Part shown: in pieces, positions 27,631-40,277 of the stretch
Numbering within the stretch: the stretch's first letter is position 1
How the letters are laid out: each line of letters opens with the position of its first letter
Assembly: GCF_003651185.1 (NCBI RefSeq)
Contig: NZ_RCDC01000008.1
Coordinates: 124,001 to 188,000, forward strand
Reading direction: 5' to 3'
Length of the DNA: 64,000 nt
Source: Stenotrophomonas rhizophila
GTDB lineage: Bacteria > Pseudomonadota > Gammaproteobacteria > Xanthomonadales > Xanthomonadaceae
Made by a program: the position numbers and the translations under genes
Notes under the pieces: model-generated
Databases searched by the model: none
Told to the model about the DNA's origin: nothing
Seen by the model: the letters and a program-made list of their open reading frames with translations, nothing else

Positions 27631-27706
27631 CGGTAGTGCCGGCCGCTGGCCGGCAATCACGCGAGGGTGAGTTGATGAGGAGCCGGCCAGCGGCCGGCAC
27701 TACCGG
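27631..27706. repeat. SMAG-type REP pair, inverted
   Basis: Two GTAG-headed palindromes in opposite orientation, with arms at about 27631-27654 and 27682-27706 and the same GTGCCGGCCGCTGGCCGGC core as at 2124. They are separated by about 27 bases. The pair fills the gap between the convergent YgjP-like and methylglyoxal synthase genes. Confidence 0.85.
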
Positions 27707-27718
27707 AGCGGTGTGCCG

Positions 27719-28591
27719 TCAGTTGCCCATCCGCACCGCCGCAGCCTGCGCCCACCGCGCCGCCACCCGTGGCGCGGTGATGCACACGGCCTGATCGGTC
27801 ACGGTGGTGACCGCACGCTCCAGCAGCTGGATGTCGGCTTCGTGCTGGCGGGCGACGTGCGGGTCTTCGAAGAAGATCGCGCGTTGGCAATGCCCTTCCA
27901 GCACGCGGTCGGCGATCTGCGCATCGCCGCCCATCGGGCCGCTCTGGTAGCGCGTCACCCATTCCTCGCCCTGCGGCCAGCCGCGGCCCCAGGCCAGTTC
28001 GTTGAGGCGCTGCCCGGTGGTGCCGGTGCCGACGCGGCTGCGGAACCGCGACAGCACCGCGAAGTGTTCATCGGCGAAGGCCAGCATCGCCGGCTTCATC
28101 GCGTCATGCGCGATCAGGGCCAGCGTGTGCTGTTCGAAGGCATGCAGGTCATCGGCACCCGGGTCTGGCGCCAGGCCGGCATGCAGGCGCTCCACCTCCA
28201 CCCAGTCGCGCGCGGTGGCGACGGTGGAGATGAAGGGTTTACCGTGGATCACGCACTGGCGCTTGAGCGCAGTCGCTTCCGGAAAGACCGAGGAAGGATC
28301 GACCGGGTCCATCAGGTAGATCGCGCCGTCCAGCGTGCGCTCCGGCGTGCCCATCCCGACCACCTCGGCCACTAGCTTCATCAGGCCGCCCTCGCGGCCG
28401 TTCGGGTAGCGCCGCAGCGGGGCGAAGTCCTGCAGGAAGCCCAGCCGCTGGATCGCATCGAAGGTGCGCCCGACCGCATGCAGCTCGACGCCCAGTTCGC
28501 GCAGGCCGGTGTCACTGGCGCGCAGCCAGCGGAACAGCGCGGCGTGCTTGTCGTGGTGATGCAGGCGGTTCGCGGCCAGGCCAATGCGCAT
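27719..28591 (-). CDS. mgsA: Methylglyoxal synthase with duplicated domain
   Basis: Converts dihydroxyacetone phosphate to methylglyoxal, an overflow branch of glycolysis. It has 290 residues against about 150 for E. coli MgsA. The C-terminal half (about 150-290) carries every catalytic residue: H162-D163 (IAHDAMK), TGTTG (189-193), D223 (GPMGGD), H250 and D253. The spacing between D223, H250 and D253 equals that of Asp71, His98 and Asp101 in E. coli. The N-terminal half (1-140) keeps the same fold markers (YLMDP, then ALKRQCVIHGKPF and VATAR) but has lost the HD, GTTG and GGD residues. The ATG at 28591 gives the full two-domain protein. Confidence 0.88.
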   Translation of the reverse strand: MRIGLAANRLHHHDKHAALFRWLRASDTGLRELGVELHAVGRTFDAIQRLGFLQDFAPLRRYPNGREGGLMKLVAEVVGMGTPERTLDGAIYLMDPVDPSSVFPEATALKRQCVIHGKPFISTVATARDWVEVERLHAGLAPDPGADDLHAFEQHTLALIAHDAMKPAMLAFADEHFAVLSRFRSRVGTGTTGQRLNELAWGRGWPQGEEWVTRYQSGPMGGDAQIADRVLEGHCQRAIFFEDPHVARQHEADIQLLERAVTTVTDQAVCITAPRVAARWAQAAAVRMGN

Positions 28592-28764
28592 GGGGGCAGT
28601 CCAAAGGGAGTCGTCGCCAGTGTAAGCCGTTCAGGTTGCACCGATGCAAGCTGCGAAACGTGATGCGGCTCACGCGCCTTCACGCATTTTCGTACTTGTT
28701 GCATGGTGTCGGCAGGGGCCATATCCGACAGTGGAGGTCGTCCGTCAATCAGGAAACCCCTGCC

Positions 28765-29061
28765 ATGACTCTCTTCCCTTCCCCCGTCACCACCTCATCC
28801 CCGCCCGCTGCCTCGGAGACGGGCCGCCGCATCCGCGCGCTGGCCGCCGTGCTGCGCGAGGCACCCCAGGCCGATGCCGAGATGCTGCTGGCCGGGCTGG
28901 CGCGCATGCTGGATGCGCATATCGGGCGCGGCCACGATGATGTGGTCAGCAACCGCTGCATCCGCGACCAGCTCGACAACATCGAGCTGCTGATGGCGCT
29001 GGAGATCGAGCGGGCCGGCGTGCGTCACACGCCGGTACCCGCGGTAGCGCGCGCCGCTTGA
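28765..29061 (+). CDS. Small hypothetical helical protein
   Basis: A 98-residue protein I do not recognise. After a Ser/Pro-rich start it is predicted to be mostly helical (TGRRIRALAAVLREAP, EMLLAGLARMLDAHI, RDQLDNIELLMALEIERA) and mildly acidic, with no signal peptide or membrane span. AGGAAA lies 7 bases before the ATG at 28765. It is divergent from mgsA and converges on gltD, ending 26 bases from it. It may be a small regulator or adaptor; nothing supports more. Confidence 0.6.
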   Translation: MTLFPSPVTTSSPPAASETGRRIRALAAVLREAPQADAEMLLAGLARMLDAHIGRGHDDVVSNRCIRDQLDNIELLMALEIERAGVRHTPVPAVARAA

Positions 29062-29087
29062 GAGGCGCGCCTGGGTAGGGCCCGCCG

Positions 29088-30533
29088 TTACGCCGAAAGC
29101 AGCTGCACGATGCTGCCGGCCGCATCGCGGCCCTCGGCCACCGCCGTCACCACCAGATCCGCGCCGCGGACCGCATCGCCACCGGCGAACAGGCGCGGGT
29201 GCGCGGTCTGGAACGGCAGGCGGCCACTGCCGCCGGCCACGATGCGACCGTTGTTGCCGGCCTCTACGCCGTGGTCAGTCAGCCAGCCCGGTGCGCTCGG
29301 CGAGAAGCCGAAGGCGATGATCACCACGTCCGCTTCCAGCAGCGATTCACTGCCTTCGATAGGCACCGCGCTGCGGCGGCCCTGGGCATCCGGATCGGAC
29401 AGGGTCGTCTCGACCACCATCACCCCGATCACTTCGTCATCGGCACCCGCCTCGATCGACAACGGCTGGCGGTTGAACAGGAAGCGCACGCCTTCCTCGC
29501 GGGCGTTGGCCACTTCGCGTGCCGAGCCGGGCATGTTGGCTTCGTCACGGCGGTAGGCGCAGGTCACCTTGGCCGCGCCGAGCCGGATCGCGCTGCGCAC
29601 GCAGTCCATGCCGGTATCGCCACCGCCCAGCACCACCACGCGCTTGCCCTCCAGATCGGGCAGGGCGATCTGGTCCTCCCAGCCAGCGATCGGCCGGCCA
29701 TGGGCATCGCTGCCACTGACGATGCGGCTGTTCTGCACCAGGAACGGCAGCGCCGGCAGCACGCCCTTGAGGTCCTGGCCGAGCAGGCCGCCATCGGTAT
29801 AGCGGTATGCGCCGGTGCCCACGAACACCGCGTCGTACTCGGCCAGCAGCGCATCGATACTCACATCGCGGCCGATCTCCACGCCGAGGCGGAACTGCAC
29901 GCCCATGCCCTCCAGCACGTTGCGGCGGCGGCTGATCACCGATTTGTCCAGCTTGAAACTGGGGATGCCGAACTGCAGCAGCCCACCGATCTGTTCGTAG
30001 CGGTCATACACCACGGCTTGGATGCCGGCATGCGCCAGCTTGTCGGCGCAAGACAGCCCGGCCGGGCCGGCGCCGATCACCGCCACGCGCTTGCCGGTGG
30101 CTTCCACCGCGCTCATGTCCGGTCGCCAGCCGGTGGCCAGCGCGGTATCGACGATGTACTTCTCCACGGCGCCGATGGTGACCGCGCCGAATTCCTCCAG
30201 CGTGCAGCTGCCTTCGCACAGCCGGTCCTGCGGGCACACCCGGCCACACACTTCCGGCAGCGGGTTGGTCGAATGGCACAGCGTGGCCGCTTCATGGATG
30301 CGGTTTTCCTGCACCAGCTGCAGCCATTGCGGGATCGCGTTGTGCACCGGGCACTTCCAGCTGCAGTACGGATTGCCGCAATCCAGGCAGCGACCGGCCT
30401 GGAACTGCGCGTCTTCCTTGCCGAACTTGCCGTACAGCTCGCCCCAGTCGCCGGAGGTGCGCAGTTCGACCGGGATGCGCTGCGGCATCGTCCGGGGCAG
30501 ATCGAGGAACTGGAAAGCTTGCTTGCGGCTCAT
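29088..30533 (-). CDS. gltD: Glutamate synthase (NADPH) small subunit
   Basis: Beta subunit of NADPH-GOGAT, passing electrons from NADPH through FAD and iron-sulfur clusters to GltB. The 481 residues contain the N-terminal cluster cysteines (CLDCGNPYCSWKCP, then CGRVCPQDRLCEGSC), the FAD Rossmann motif VIGAGPAGLSCADKL and the NADPH motif VLGGGDTGMDC. The start is the ATG at 30533, fitting the family N-terminus MSRKQAFQFLDLPR. It lies downstream of gltB with 126 bases between them, which hold two tandem REPs. Confidence 0.96.
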   Translation of the reverse strand: MSRKQAFQFLDLPRTMPQRIPVELRTSGDWGELYGKFGKEDAQFQAGRCLDCGNPYCSWKCPVHNAIPQWLQLVQENRIHEAATLCHSTNPLPEVCGRVCPQDRLCEGSCTLEEFGAVTIGAVEKYIVDTALATGWRPDMSAVEATGKRVAVIGAGPAGLSCADKLAHAGIQAVVYDRYEQIGGLLQFGIPSFKLDKSVISRRRNVLEGMGVQFRLGVEIGRDVSIDALLAEYDAVFVGTGAYRYTDGGLLGQDLKGVLPALPFLVQNSRIVSGSDAHGRPIAGWEDQIALPDLEGKRVVVLGGGDTGMDCVRSAIRLGAAKVTCAYRRDEANMPGSAREVANAREEGVRFLFNRQPLSIEAGADDEVIGVMVVETTLSDPDAQGRRSAVPIEGSESLLEADVVIIAFGFSPSAPGWLTDHGVEAGNNGRIVAGGSGRLPFQTAHPRLFAGGDAVRGADLVVTAVAEGRDAAGSIVQLLSA

Positions 30534-30554
30534 GGGTGGGCCCTGCGGTGGTGA

Positions 30555-30612
30555 GTTGCCGGCCAACGGCCGGCACTACAATGTGAGGTTGCCGGCCAGC
30601 GGCCGGCACTAC
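30555..30612. repeat. Two SMAG-type REPs in direct repeat inside the glt operon
   Basis: Two 25-base units (30555-30579 and 30588-30612), each ending CGGCCGGCACTAC, stand in the same orientation and differ by one base in the loop (CAAC against CAGC). They lie in the gltB-gltD intercistronic gap and may protect the upstream gltB message or tune gltD output. Confidence 0.8.
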
Positions 30613-30659
30613 AGCGGTGGGAACACGAGGCGCCGGTCGATACCGGCGCTTCTCCGCGC

Positions 30660-35114
<4,455 letters not shown>

Positions 35115-35285
35115 CTGTGCCTCGATGCGATGTCAGGTGAGCGGCGACACTCGTCCCCGCTCAGTCCTTGCAGCGCGGGTCGAAGCACCGGATGACCCGA
35201 CTAGATCACAGTTGTTGCAACGCCGCAATACACGGTTGCAGCCGCAACCAAACCCTTGTGTTTCAGGGGTTTCCCCGCCGCCTGT

Positions 35286-35687
35286 TCAGCCGCAGCGGAC
35301 GCCGGCGACCACGTTCTTGGCATCCACTTCAACGTTCAGACGCTCGCCGATGAACTCCATCGTGGTCATGTCATTCGGCTTGAGCACGCGCAGGGTGGTG
35401 GCGCCGGCATCCTGCTGGGCCTGGCTGCCGATCTGGTCGGTGTAGGGCTGACCGACCAGGCTCTGCACCTGGGTCGCATCGCAGCTGCCTACGGGCGGTG
35501 CTTCCATTGCCTTGCCGGCCTCGTCGGTCGGTGCGGCAGCTGCTTCGGCCGCCTTCTGTGCATGGGTGGCAACCGCTTCCTGCTCGTCCATGGGCGGAGC
35601 GCTGCACGCACCGAGGACCAACAAGGCGGGGAACAGGGCAATCAGCCCGAAAGAACGCCGCGCGCGGCGGAACGACAGGGACGACAT
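35286..35687 (-). CDS. I78-family protease-inhibitor-like lipoprotein (copy 1)
   Basis: A 133-residue exported protein. A signal with lipobox VLGAC is followed by an Ala/Glu/Asp-rich linker, then the I78 core: CDATQVQSLVGQ, GATTLRVLKPNDMTTMEF and ERLNVEVDAKNVVAGVRCG. The two cysteines bracket the domain as in known I78 serine-protease inhibitors. The probable role is to protect the envelope from serine proteases; the target is unknown. TGGAG lies 6 bases before the ATG. It is one of three such genes within 7.3 kb. Confidence 0.82.
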   Translation of the reverse strand: MSSLSFRRARRSFGLIALFPALLVLGACSAPPMDEQEAVATHAQKAAEAAAAPTDEAGKAMEAPPVGSCDATQVQSLVGQPYTDQIGSQAQQDAGATTLRVLKPNDMTTMEFIGERLNVEVDAKNVVAGVRCG

Positions 35688-35821
35688 CAGTACTCCAGAG
35701 AGCGAGCCAGTAAACGCTGGAGGATATCGCCAAGCGCGGTGTGAGGTGTTTGTGTTGCGTTATTGACGCGGTGCCGCACCGGGACCGGTAACACTGCGCT
35801 TCCCTGATCCGCGTCGCCTCC

Positions 35822-36886
35822 ATGAGCCCGAGCCGCACCGCCACCCCCGAAGTCGCCGCCGCCCGCCAGGCCGGCCTGCGCTATGTCAGCGATGAACTGC
35901 CCGGCATTGCCCGCCGCAAGGCCGGCAAGGGCTTTGCCTACCGCGATGCCGATGGTGCGGCGGTCCGCGATGCCGCCACCCTGGCCCGGATCCGCGCGCT
36001 GGCGATCCCGCCGGCCTACACCGATGTGTGGATCTGCGCACTGCCCAACGGCCATCTGCAGGCAACCGGCCGGGACGCGCGCGGGCGCAAGCAGTACCGC
36101 TACCACGCTGACTGGGCGCGGGTGAGGGGCGATGGCAAGTTCGATCGCATCATTGCCTTTGGTACCGCCCTGCCCACGCTGCGCCGGCGCCTGCGCCGCG
36201 ATCTGAAGCTGCCCGGCTTCCCGCGCGACAAGGTGCTGGCGATCGTGGTGGCGCTGCTGGCACAGACGCTGGTGCGCGTTGGCAACGAAGTCTATGCACG
36301 TGACAACCGCTCTTACGGGCTGACCACGCTACGCAACCGCCACCTCGCGCTGGTCAAGGGCGGCCGGGCGCAGATGCGCTTCCGGGGCAAGTCCGGGCAG
36401 GCGCATGAGGTGGACGTGGATGACCGCGAACTGGTCAAGCTGATCCGGGGCTGCCAGCAGCTGCCCGGGCAGGCGCTGTTCCAGTACCGCGATGACGATG
36501 GCGCGGTCCAACCGGTGGATTCGGGCATGGTCAACGACTATCTGCACGATGCGATGGGCGAGGACTTCAGCGCCAAGGACTTCCGCACCTGGGGCGGCAC
36601 GCTGGAGGCGATCCGTCAGCTTGCCGTGACCGAGCTGCCCGAACCTTCCAGTGAGCGCGCGCTGGCGGCGTTGCAGAAACAGGTGGTATGCGAGGTCGCG
36701 AACCTGCTGGGCAACACACCGTCGGTGTGCCGCAAGGCCTATATCGATCCGTGCGTATTCGATGGCTGGCGGGCCGGCTCATTGAAGGCCCTTGCCGGCC
36801 TGCGTGGCGAGCGCCAGTGGGAACTGGCCACGCTGAAAGTACTCAAAGCCGCGCGGCGCAGCGTCCGGCGTGCCCGCGCGGGATGA
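35822..36886 (+). CDS. DNA topoisomerase IB (poxvirus-like)
   Basis: Type IB topoisomerase relaxing supercoils through a 3'-phosphotyrosine intermediate. The 354 residues include an N-terminal small domain (GFAYRDADG; ALAIPPAYTDVWIC), the core with RVGNEVYARDN, KDFRTWGGT carrying a catalytic Arg, and the active-site tyrosine Y307 in SVCRKAYIDP. A basic C-terminal tail follows. Bacterial members are dispensable and sporadic. It is divergent from the first I78 gene (134-base gap) and ends 9 bases before the convergent second one. Confidence 0.92.
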   Translation: MSPSRTATPEVAAARQAGLRYVSDELPGIARRKAGKGFAYRDADGAAVRDAATLARIRALAIPPAYTDVWICALPNGHLQATGRDARGRKQYRYHADWARVRGDGKFDRIIAFGTALPTLRRRLRRDLKLPGFPRDKVLAIVVALLAQTLVRVGNEVYARDNRSYGLTTLRNRHLALVKGGRAQMRFRGKSGQAHEVDVDDRELVKLIRGCQQLPGQALFQYRDDDGAVQPVDSGMVNDYLHDAMGEDFSAKDFRTWGGTLEAIRQLAVTELPEPSSERALAALQKQVVCEVANLLGNTPSVCRKAYIDPCVFDGWRAGSLKALAGLRGERQWELATLKVLKAARRSVRRARAG

Positions 36887-36895
36887 GCGCAGCGA

Positions 36896-37237
36896 TCAGC
36901 CGCAGTAGAGGGCGGTGATGTTGTTGGTACGACCGGTTTCGATGGTCAGCCTTTCGCCGCCCTGCTCTGCACCCGGGGTGGGATTGGCCGCGCCACTGGC
37001 AGTGGCGCCACTTGCGGCACGCTCGCTGCGCACGACGAGGACCTGCAAGCTGTCGCTGTCCACGCGGGCACGTTCGACCGTGGCTTGCGATGCCGCCAGG
37101 CCCACGGCGCCGCGGACCTTATCCACGTGGCACTGGCCGGAAATGACGCCGTCGATCGGCTGGACCTGCGCGATGGGGGTGCTGCTGCAGGCGGAAAGAG
37201 CAAGGACGGCCACAGCCGCGGACAGGTAACGAAGCAT
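36896..37237 (-). CDS. I78-like small lipoprotein (copy 2, divergent)
   Basis: A 113-residue lipoprotein (lipobox ALSAC). After GQCHVDKVRGAVG it keeps the I78 skeleton of a first Cys, a VG turn, a strand LQVLVVRS, GERLTIE and the closing YCG, but the central loop holds an Ala/Gly/Pro insertion in place of the RVLKPGD segment. It is therefore a diverged relative whose inhibitor activity is uncertain. The ATG at 37237 has TGGAG 9 bases upstream; the frame continues upstream without family features. Confidence 0.72.
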   Translation of the reverse strand: MLRYLSAAVAVLALSACSSTPIAQVQPIDGVISGQCHVDKVRGAVGLAASQATVERARVDSDSLQVLVVRSERAASGATASGAANPTPGAEQGGERLTIETGRTNNITALYCG

Positions 37238-37444
37238 GCGACGCACTCCATGGGAATTGCGCTCAGGGTGCATCGGTGGCCGTATGCGGCGCATGAATCC
37301 TCTACACGGTATGGGCACGCTCCATTCACCGTGCCTGGCCGCATGGATGACCATAGTGGAGGTGCGCACGGCCGACCCGGGATTCCCGACACGGCGCGCA
37401 TTCGAGTTTGTTCCACGCATCTGATCCGGCAACAGGAGTCGAGC

Positions 37445-38578
37445 ATGGCCACGGCCAAAACCCGTAAGACCACCAAGACCCCCACCTCCCGCAAGCGTGC
37501 GCGTCCGGCGGAGGCGGCTGCTGCGGCGGCCGAACCGCGCACCCGTACCCCGGTCGTCAAAACCGCGACCCGCAAGGCCGCCGCCACCGATCCGCGCGCT
37601 GCGCGCGTGGCGGCCCGCCAGCGCCGTCTGCAGGACCAGGAAAAGGCCAAGGACGCGCGTGCGGCGAAGAAGGCCGCGAAGGCGACCCCCACGAAGGCCG
37701 CCAAGAAGGCGACCCAGGCCGGCACGCGTCGCCAGCCTGAGAAAATGCCGGCCGAGCAGCTGGCCAAACCCGGCTACGAACACGAGATGCAGCTGGCCCC
37801 ACGCTTCCTCGCGCCGGACTACCAGGGCAGCGGCAAGCTCAAGGGCAAGCGCGCGATCATCACCGGCGCCGACTCCGGCATCGGCCGCGCGGTGGCCGTG
37901 CTGTTTGCCCGCGAAGGGGCGGATGTGGCGGTGCTCCACCTGGATGAAAAGAAGGACGCGAAGATCACCCGCGAGCACGTCGAGAAAGAAGGCGGCCGCT
38001 GTGTGGTGATCGCCGGCGACGTGCGTGATCCGGCGTTCTGCAACAAGGCGGTGAAGCAGGTCGTCAAGGCATTCGGCGGGGTCGACATCCTGGTCAACAA
38101 CGCGGCCTTCCAGCTGCATTGCGATCGTCTGGAAGACCTCGAGGACGAGCACCTGCAGGAAACCCTGCAGACCAACATCGGCGGCTACATCCAGATGGCG
38201 CGCGCGGTGCTGCCCCACCTGGGCGAAGGCGCGAGCATCATCAATACCGGCTCGGAGACGGGCCTGTTCGGCAGCAAATCGTTGCTGGACTACTCGGCCA
38301 CCAAGGGCGCGATCCATGCCTTCACCAAGGCGCTGGCCAGCCAGTTGCTGCCGCGCGGCATCCGGGTCAATGCGGTGGCGCCGGGCCCGGTCTGGACCCC
38401 GCTCAATCCGGCCGACAAGAAGGCGCCGGATGTCGCCGAGTTCGGCCAGGACAGCGACATGGGTCGCCCGGCGCAGCCGGAAGAACTGTCGCCGGCGTAC
38501 GTCTTCCTCGCCTCGCCGATCACCGCCAGTTACATCAGCGGCGTGATCCTGCCGGTGATGGGCGGGCCGCGCGGCTGA
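37445..38578 (+). CDS. Short-chain dehydrogenase with histone-H1-like N-terminal tail
   Basis: An NAD(P)-dependent SDR oxidoreductase, 377 residues. The catalytic part (about 100-377) has TGADSGIG (140-147), NNAA, and the YSATK active site with Y283 and K287; it resembles the YhdF/YdaD-type stress SDRs (GYEHEMQLAPRF..YQGSGKLKGK). Ahead of it lies a tail of about 95 residues dominated by Lys, Ala, Arg, Thr and Pro (KKAAKATPTKAAKKATQAG), like bacterial histone-H1-like proteins. AGGAG lies 6 bases before the ATG at 37445, and the tail is in frame with no better start inside it. Its 3' end overlaps the convergent serine hydrolase by 44 bases. Confidence 0.88.
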   Translation: MATAKTRKTTKTPTSRKRARPAEAAAAAAEPRTRTPVVKTATRKAAATDPRAARVAARQRRLQDQEKAKDARAAKKAAKATPTKAAKKATQAGTRRQPEKMPAEQLAKPGYEHEMQLAPRFLAPDYQGSGKLKGKRAIITGADSGIGRAVAVLFAREGADVAVLHLDEKKDAKITREHVEKEGGRCVVIAGDVRDPAFCNKAVKQVVKAFGGVDILVNNAAFQLHCDRLEDLEDEHLQETLQTNIGGYIQMARAVLPHLGEGASIINTGSETGLFGSKSLLDYSATKGAIHAFTKALASQLLPRGIRVNAVAPGPVWTPLNPADKKAPDVAEFGQDSDMGRPAQPEELSPAYVFLASPITASYISGVILPVMGGPRG

Positions 38579-39680
38579 CCGCCGGCGCCTGCGTACCGGC
38601 ACCATAGAACGCGGCGATCTGCGGAATGAAGGTCTGCGGGTTGGCCCCGACCAGGTTGGTCAGCACCACGATGGCCAGCCCCTGGTCGGGGTACACGATG
38701 AACGCCGAGCGTGCACCGCCCATGCCGGCCACCTGACGCTGTGGTGCGCGTTGCAGCACCGCCCAGCCGGCGCCCCATGCGCCGTCGCTGCCGTCATTGA
38801 GCCGTTCCGGGGTCCACATCCGGCGGGTGCTGGCGGCGTTGACCAAGCGGTTGCCGGTCAATGCGACCAGCCACTTGGCCACGTCGTCGGCAGTGGTCAG
38901 CATGCCGCCGCCAGCCCACAGGCCGGGAGTCATGTCGTAGAACCAGTGCGAGAGCCGTGGCGGGGCGTCCGGCGCATCGGTGCGGCGCGGGAACCAACTG
39001 TAGATGGTGGCGTTGTTGGCGATCAGATCGTAGCTGTCGCCGAACGTGGATGACGGCATCCTGGCCACATCGAACTGGCGCGTGGCCACGTACCGGTCGT
39101 ATGGCATCGCGGCCTGTGCGGCGATGATTCGTGCCAGCAGCACGTAGTTGGTCTGGTTGTAGGTGAAGCGCGTGCCGGGCGCAGCGTCTACCGGGCGTTG
39201 CGTCACGGCGGTCCAGGCGGCCGCCTCGGTCCCGCCGCCGAGCAGGCCCTGTGCATCCAGAATGTCCGGCAGTCCCGAGGTATGCGCCAGCAACTGGCGC
39301 ACCCGCACGCTGCGCCACGCGTCGGGCAGGTCGGCGAGATAGGCCGAGATCGGCGCATCCAGGTTCACCTTGCCTGCTTCGGCCAGCTGCATCATCGCCA
39401 CCGCGGTGAATGACTTCGTGGCCGAGTTGAGCGGGAAACGCGTGGCGCGCGTGGCCGGCAGCGCGTTCTCGACATTGGCCAGCCCGTGGCTGTCGGACAG
39501 CACCACCTTCCCGTCCTTGACCACGGCGATCTGCAACCCGGGAATACGCAGCGCGTCCATGGTCTGGCCGATGAACTGCCGGGTCTGCTGGTTGGCGGTC
39601 TCCACGCTGCCGGCGTGCGCGTGCACGCCCAGCGGGAACAACAGGGCGACGATCATGATCACGCGATGGGTGGAACGCAT
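38535..39680 (-). CDS. Beta-lactamase-family serine hydrolase (class C-like), exported
   Basis: Exported serine hydrolase of the beta-lactamase/esterase superfamily, 381 residues, with a signal peptide (ALLFPLGVHAHA). The SXXK motif is SATK. At the second motif the family YxN reads YNQ, and the usual HGG/KTG triad position reads MGG (VAGMGGARSAF), so true beta-lactamase activity is doubtful; esterase or D-aminopeptidase activity is possible. The ATG at 39680 has AAGGA about 9 bases upstream. It is divergent from the BlaI-M56 pair and probably regulated by it. Confidence 0.85.
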   Translation of the reverse strand: MRSTHRVIMIVALLFPLGVHAHAGSVETANQQTRQFIGQTMDALRIPGLQIAVVKDGKVVLSDSHGLANVENALPATRATRFPLNSATKSFTAVAMMQLAEAGKVNLDAPISAYLADLPDAWRSVRVRQLLAHTSGLPDILDAQGLLGGGTEAAAWTAVTQRPVDAAPGTRFTYNQTNYVLLARIIAAQAAMPYDRYVATRQFDVARMPSSTFGDSYDLIANNATIYSWFPRRTDAPDAPPRLSHWFYDMTPGLWAGGGMLTTADDVAKWLVALTGNRLVNAASTRRMWTPERLNDGSDGAWGAGWAVLQRAPQRQVAGMGGARSAFIVYPDQGLAIVVLTNLVGANPQTFIPQIAAFYGAGTQAPAVSRAARPSPAGSRR

Positions 39681-39833
39681 GCGGCGGGTCCTTGGCGAAG
39701 AGGGCGCGATGCCAGGGCGGAATGCCCCAGCTCGAAGGCTTGGATGCGGGCCGGGGCGAAAAGGTTTAAGGCGCACGGCATGCCCATCGCGCAGCGCCTA
39801 CCGTTCGTCGGCACGGTCCGTCCGGCACTTGAC

Positions 39834-39874
39834 GACACCTGTAGTCACTGGCACGGTAGCGACACGTGTAGTCA
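39834..39874. promoter_or_regulatory. Direct repeat upstream of blaI, candidate BlaI operator
   Basis: GACACCTGTAGTCA (39834-39847) and GACACGTGTAGTCA (39861-39874) differ at one position and are offset by 27 bases. Each holds TGTAGTC, matching the TGTA half-site of BlaI/MecI operators. The repeats lie 14-54 bases before the BlaI start and 154-194 bases before the divergent hydrolase start. A TTGACG just upstream (39829-39834) could be a -35 element. Confidence 0.55.
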
Positions 39875-39887
39875 TAGGGAGTGCGCC

Positions 39888-40274
39888 ATGCGCGGCAAGA
39901 CGATCGGGGACCAGGAACTGGCCCTGCTGCAGTACATCGCGGAACAGGACCGCCCCAGTGTCGGGGAGGTCGCCACCGGCTTCGGGGAGCCGCGCGGGCT
40001 GGCACGCTCGACCGTGCTGACCATGATGGAGCGCCTGCGCGCCAAGTCGTACCTGAGCCGGAAGCAGGTGGACGGCGTCTACCGCTATGCCACCACCAGC
40101 GGCCAGGACAGCGTGGTGCAGGGCGCCGTGGCCAGCTTCGTGGAGAAAACGCTGCAGGGCTCGGTCTCGCCGTTCGTGGCCTTCATGTCGCACAAGGTGG
40201 ATGTCAGCGATCAGGAACTGGCCGAGCTGGAAGCGCTGGTCGCACAGTTGCAGTCACGCAAGCGGGAGGGCTGA
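39888..40274 (+). CDS. BlaI/MecI/CopY-family transcriptional repressor
   Basis: A 128-residue winged-helix repressor. The N-terminal DNA-binding part includes IGDQELALLQYIAEQ and the recognition region RSTVLTMMERLRAKSYLSRKQVDGVYRY; the C-terminal helices provide dimerisation and the family cleavage region. GGGAG lies 6 bases before the ATG at 39888; the upstream frame runs antisense to the hydrolase. The M56 protease gene follows after 3 bases, the usual BlaI-BlaR1 arrangement. It probably represses itself and the divergent hydrolase through the repeats at 39834-39874. Confidence 0.9.
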   Translation: MRGKTIGDQELALLQYIAEQDRPSVGEVATGFGEPRGLARSTVLTMMERLRAKSYLSRKQVDGVYRYATTSGQDSVVQGAVASFVEKTLQGSVSPFVAFMSHKVDVSDQELAELEALVAQLQSRKREG

Positions 40275-40277
40275 GCC

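Noticed and set aside
29063..29087. GGTAGGG near the gltD 3' end as another SMAG copy
   Set aside because: The sequence after GTAG does not form a stem; only a short AGGCGCGCCT palindrome precedes it.
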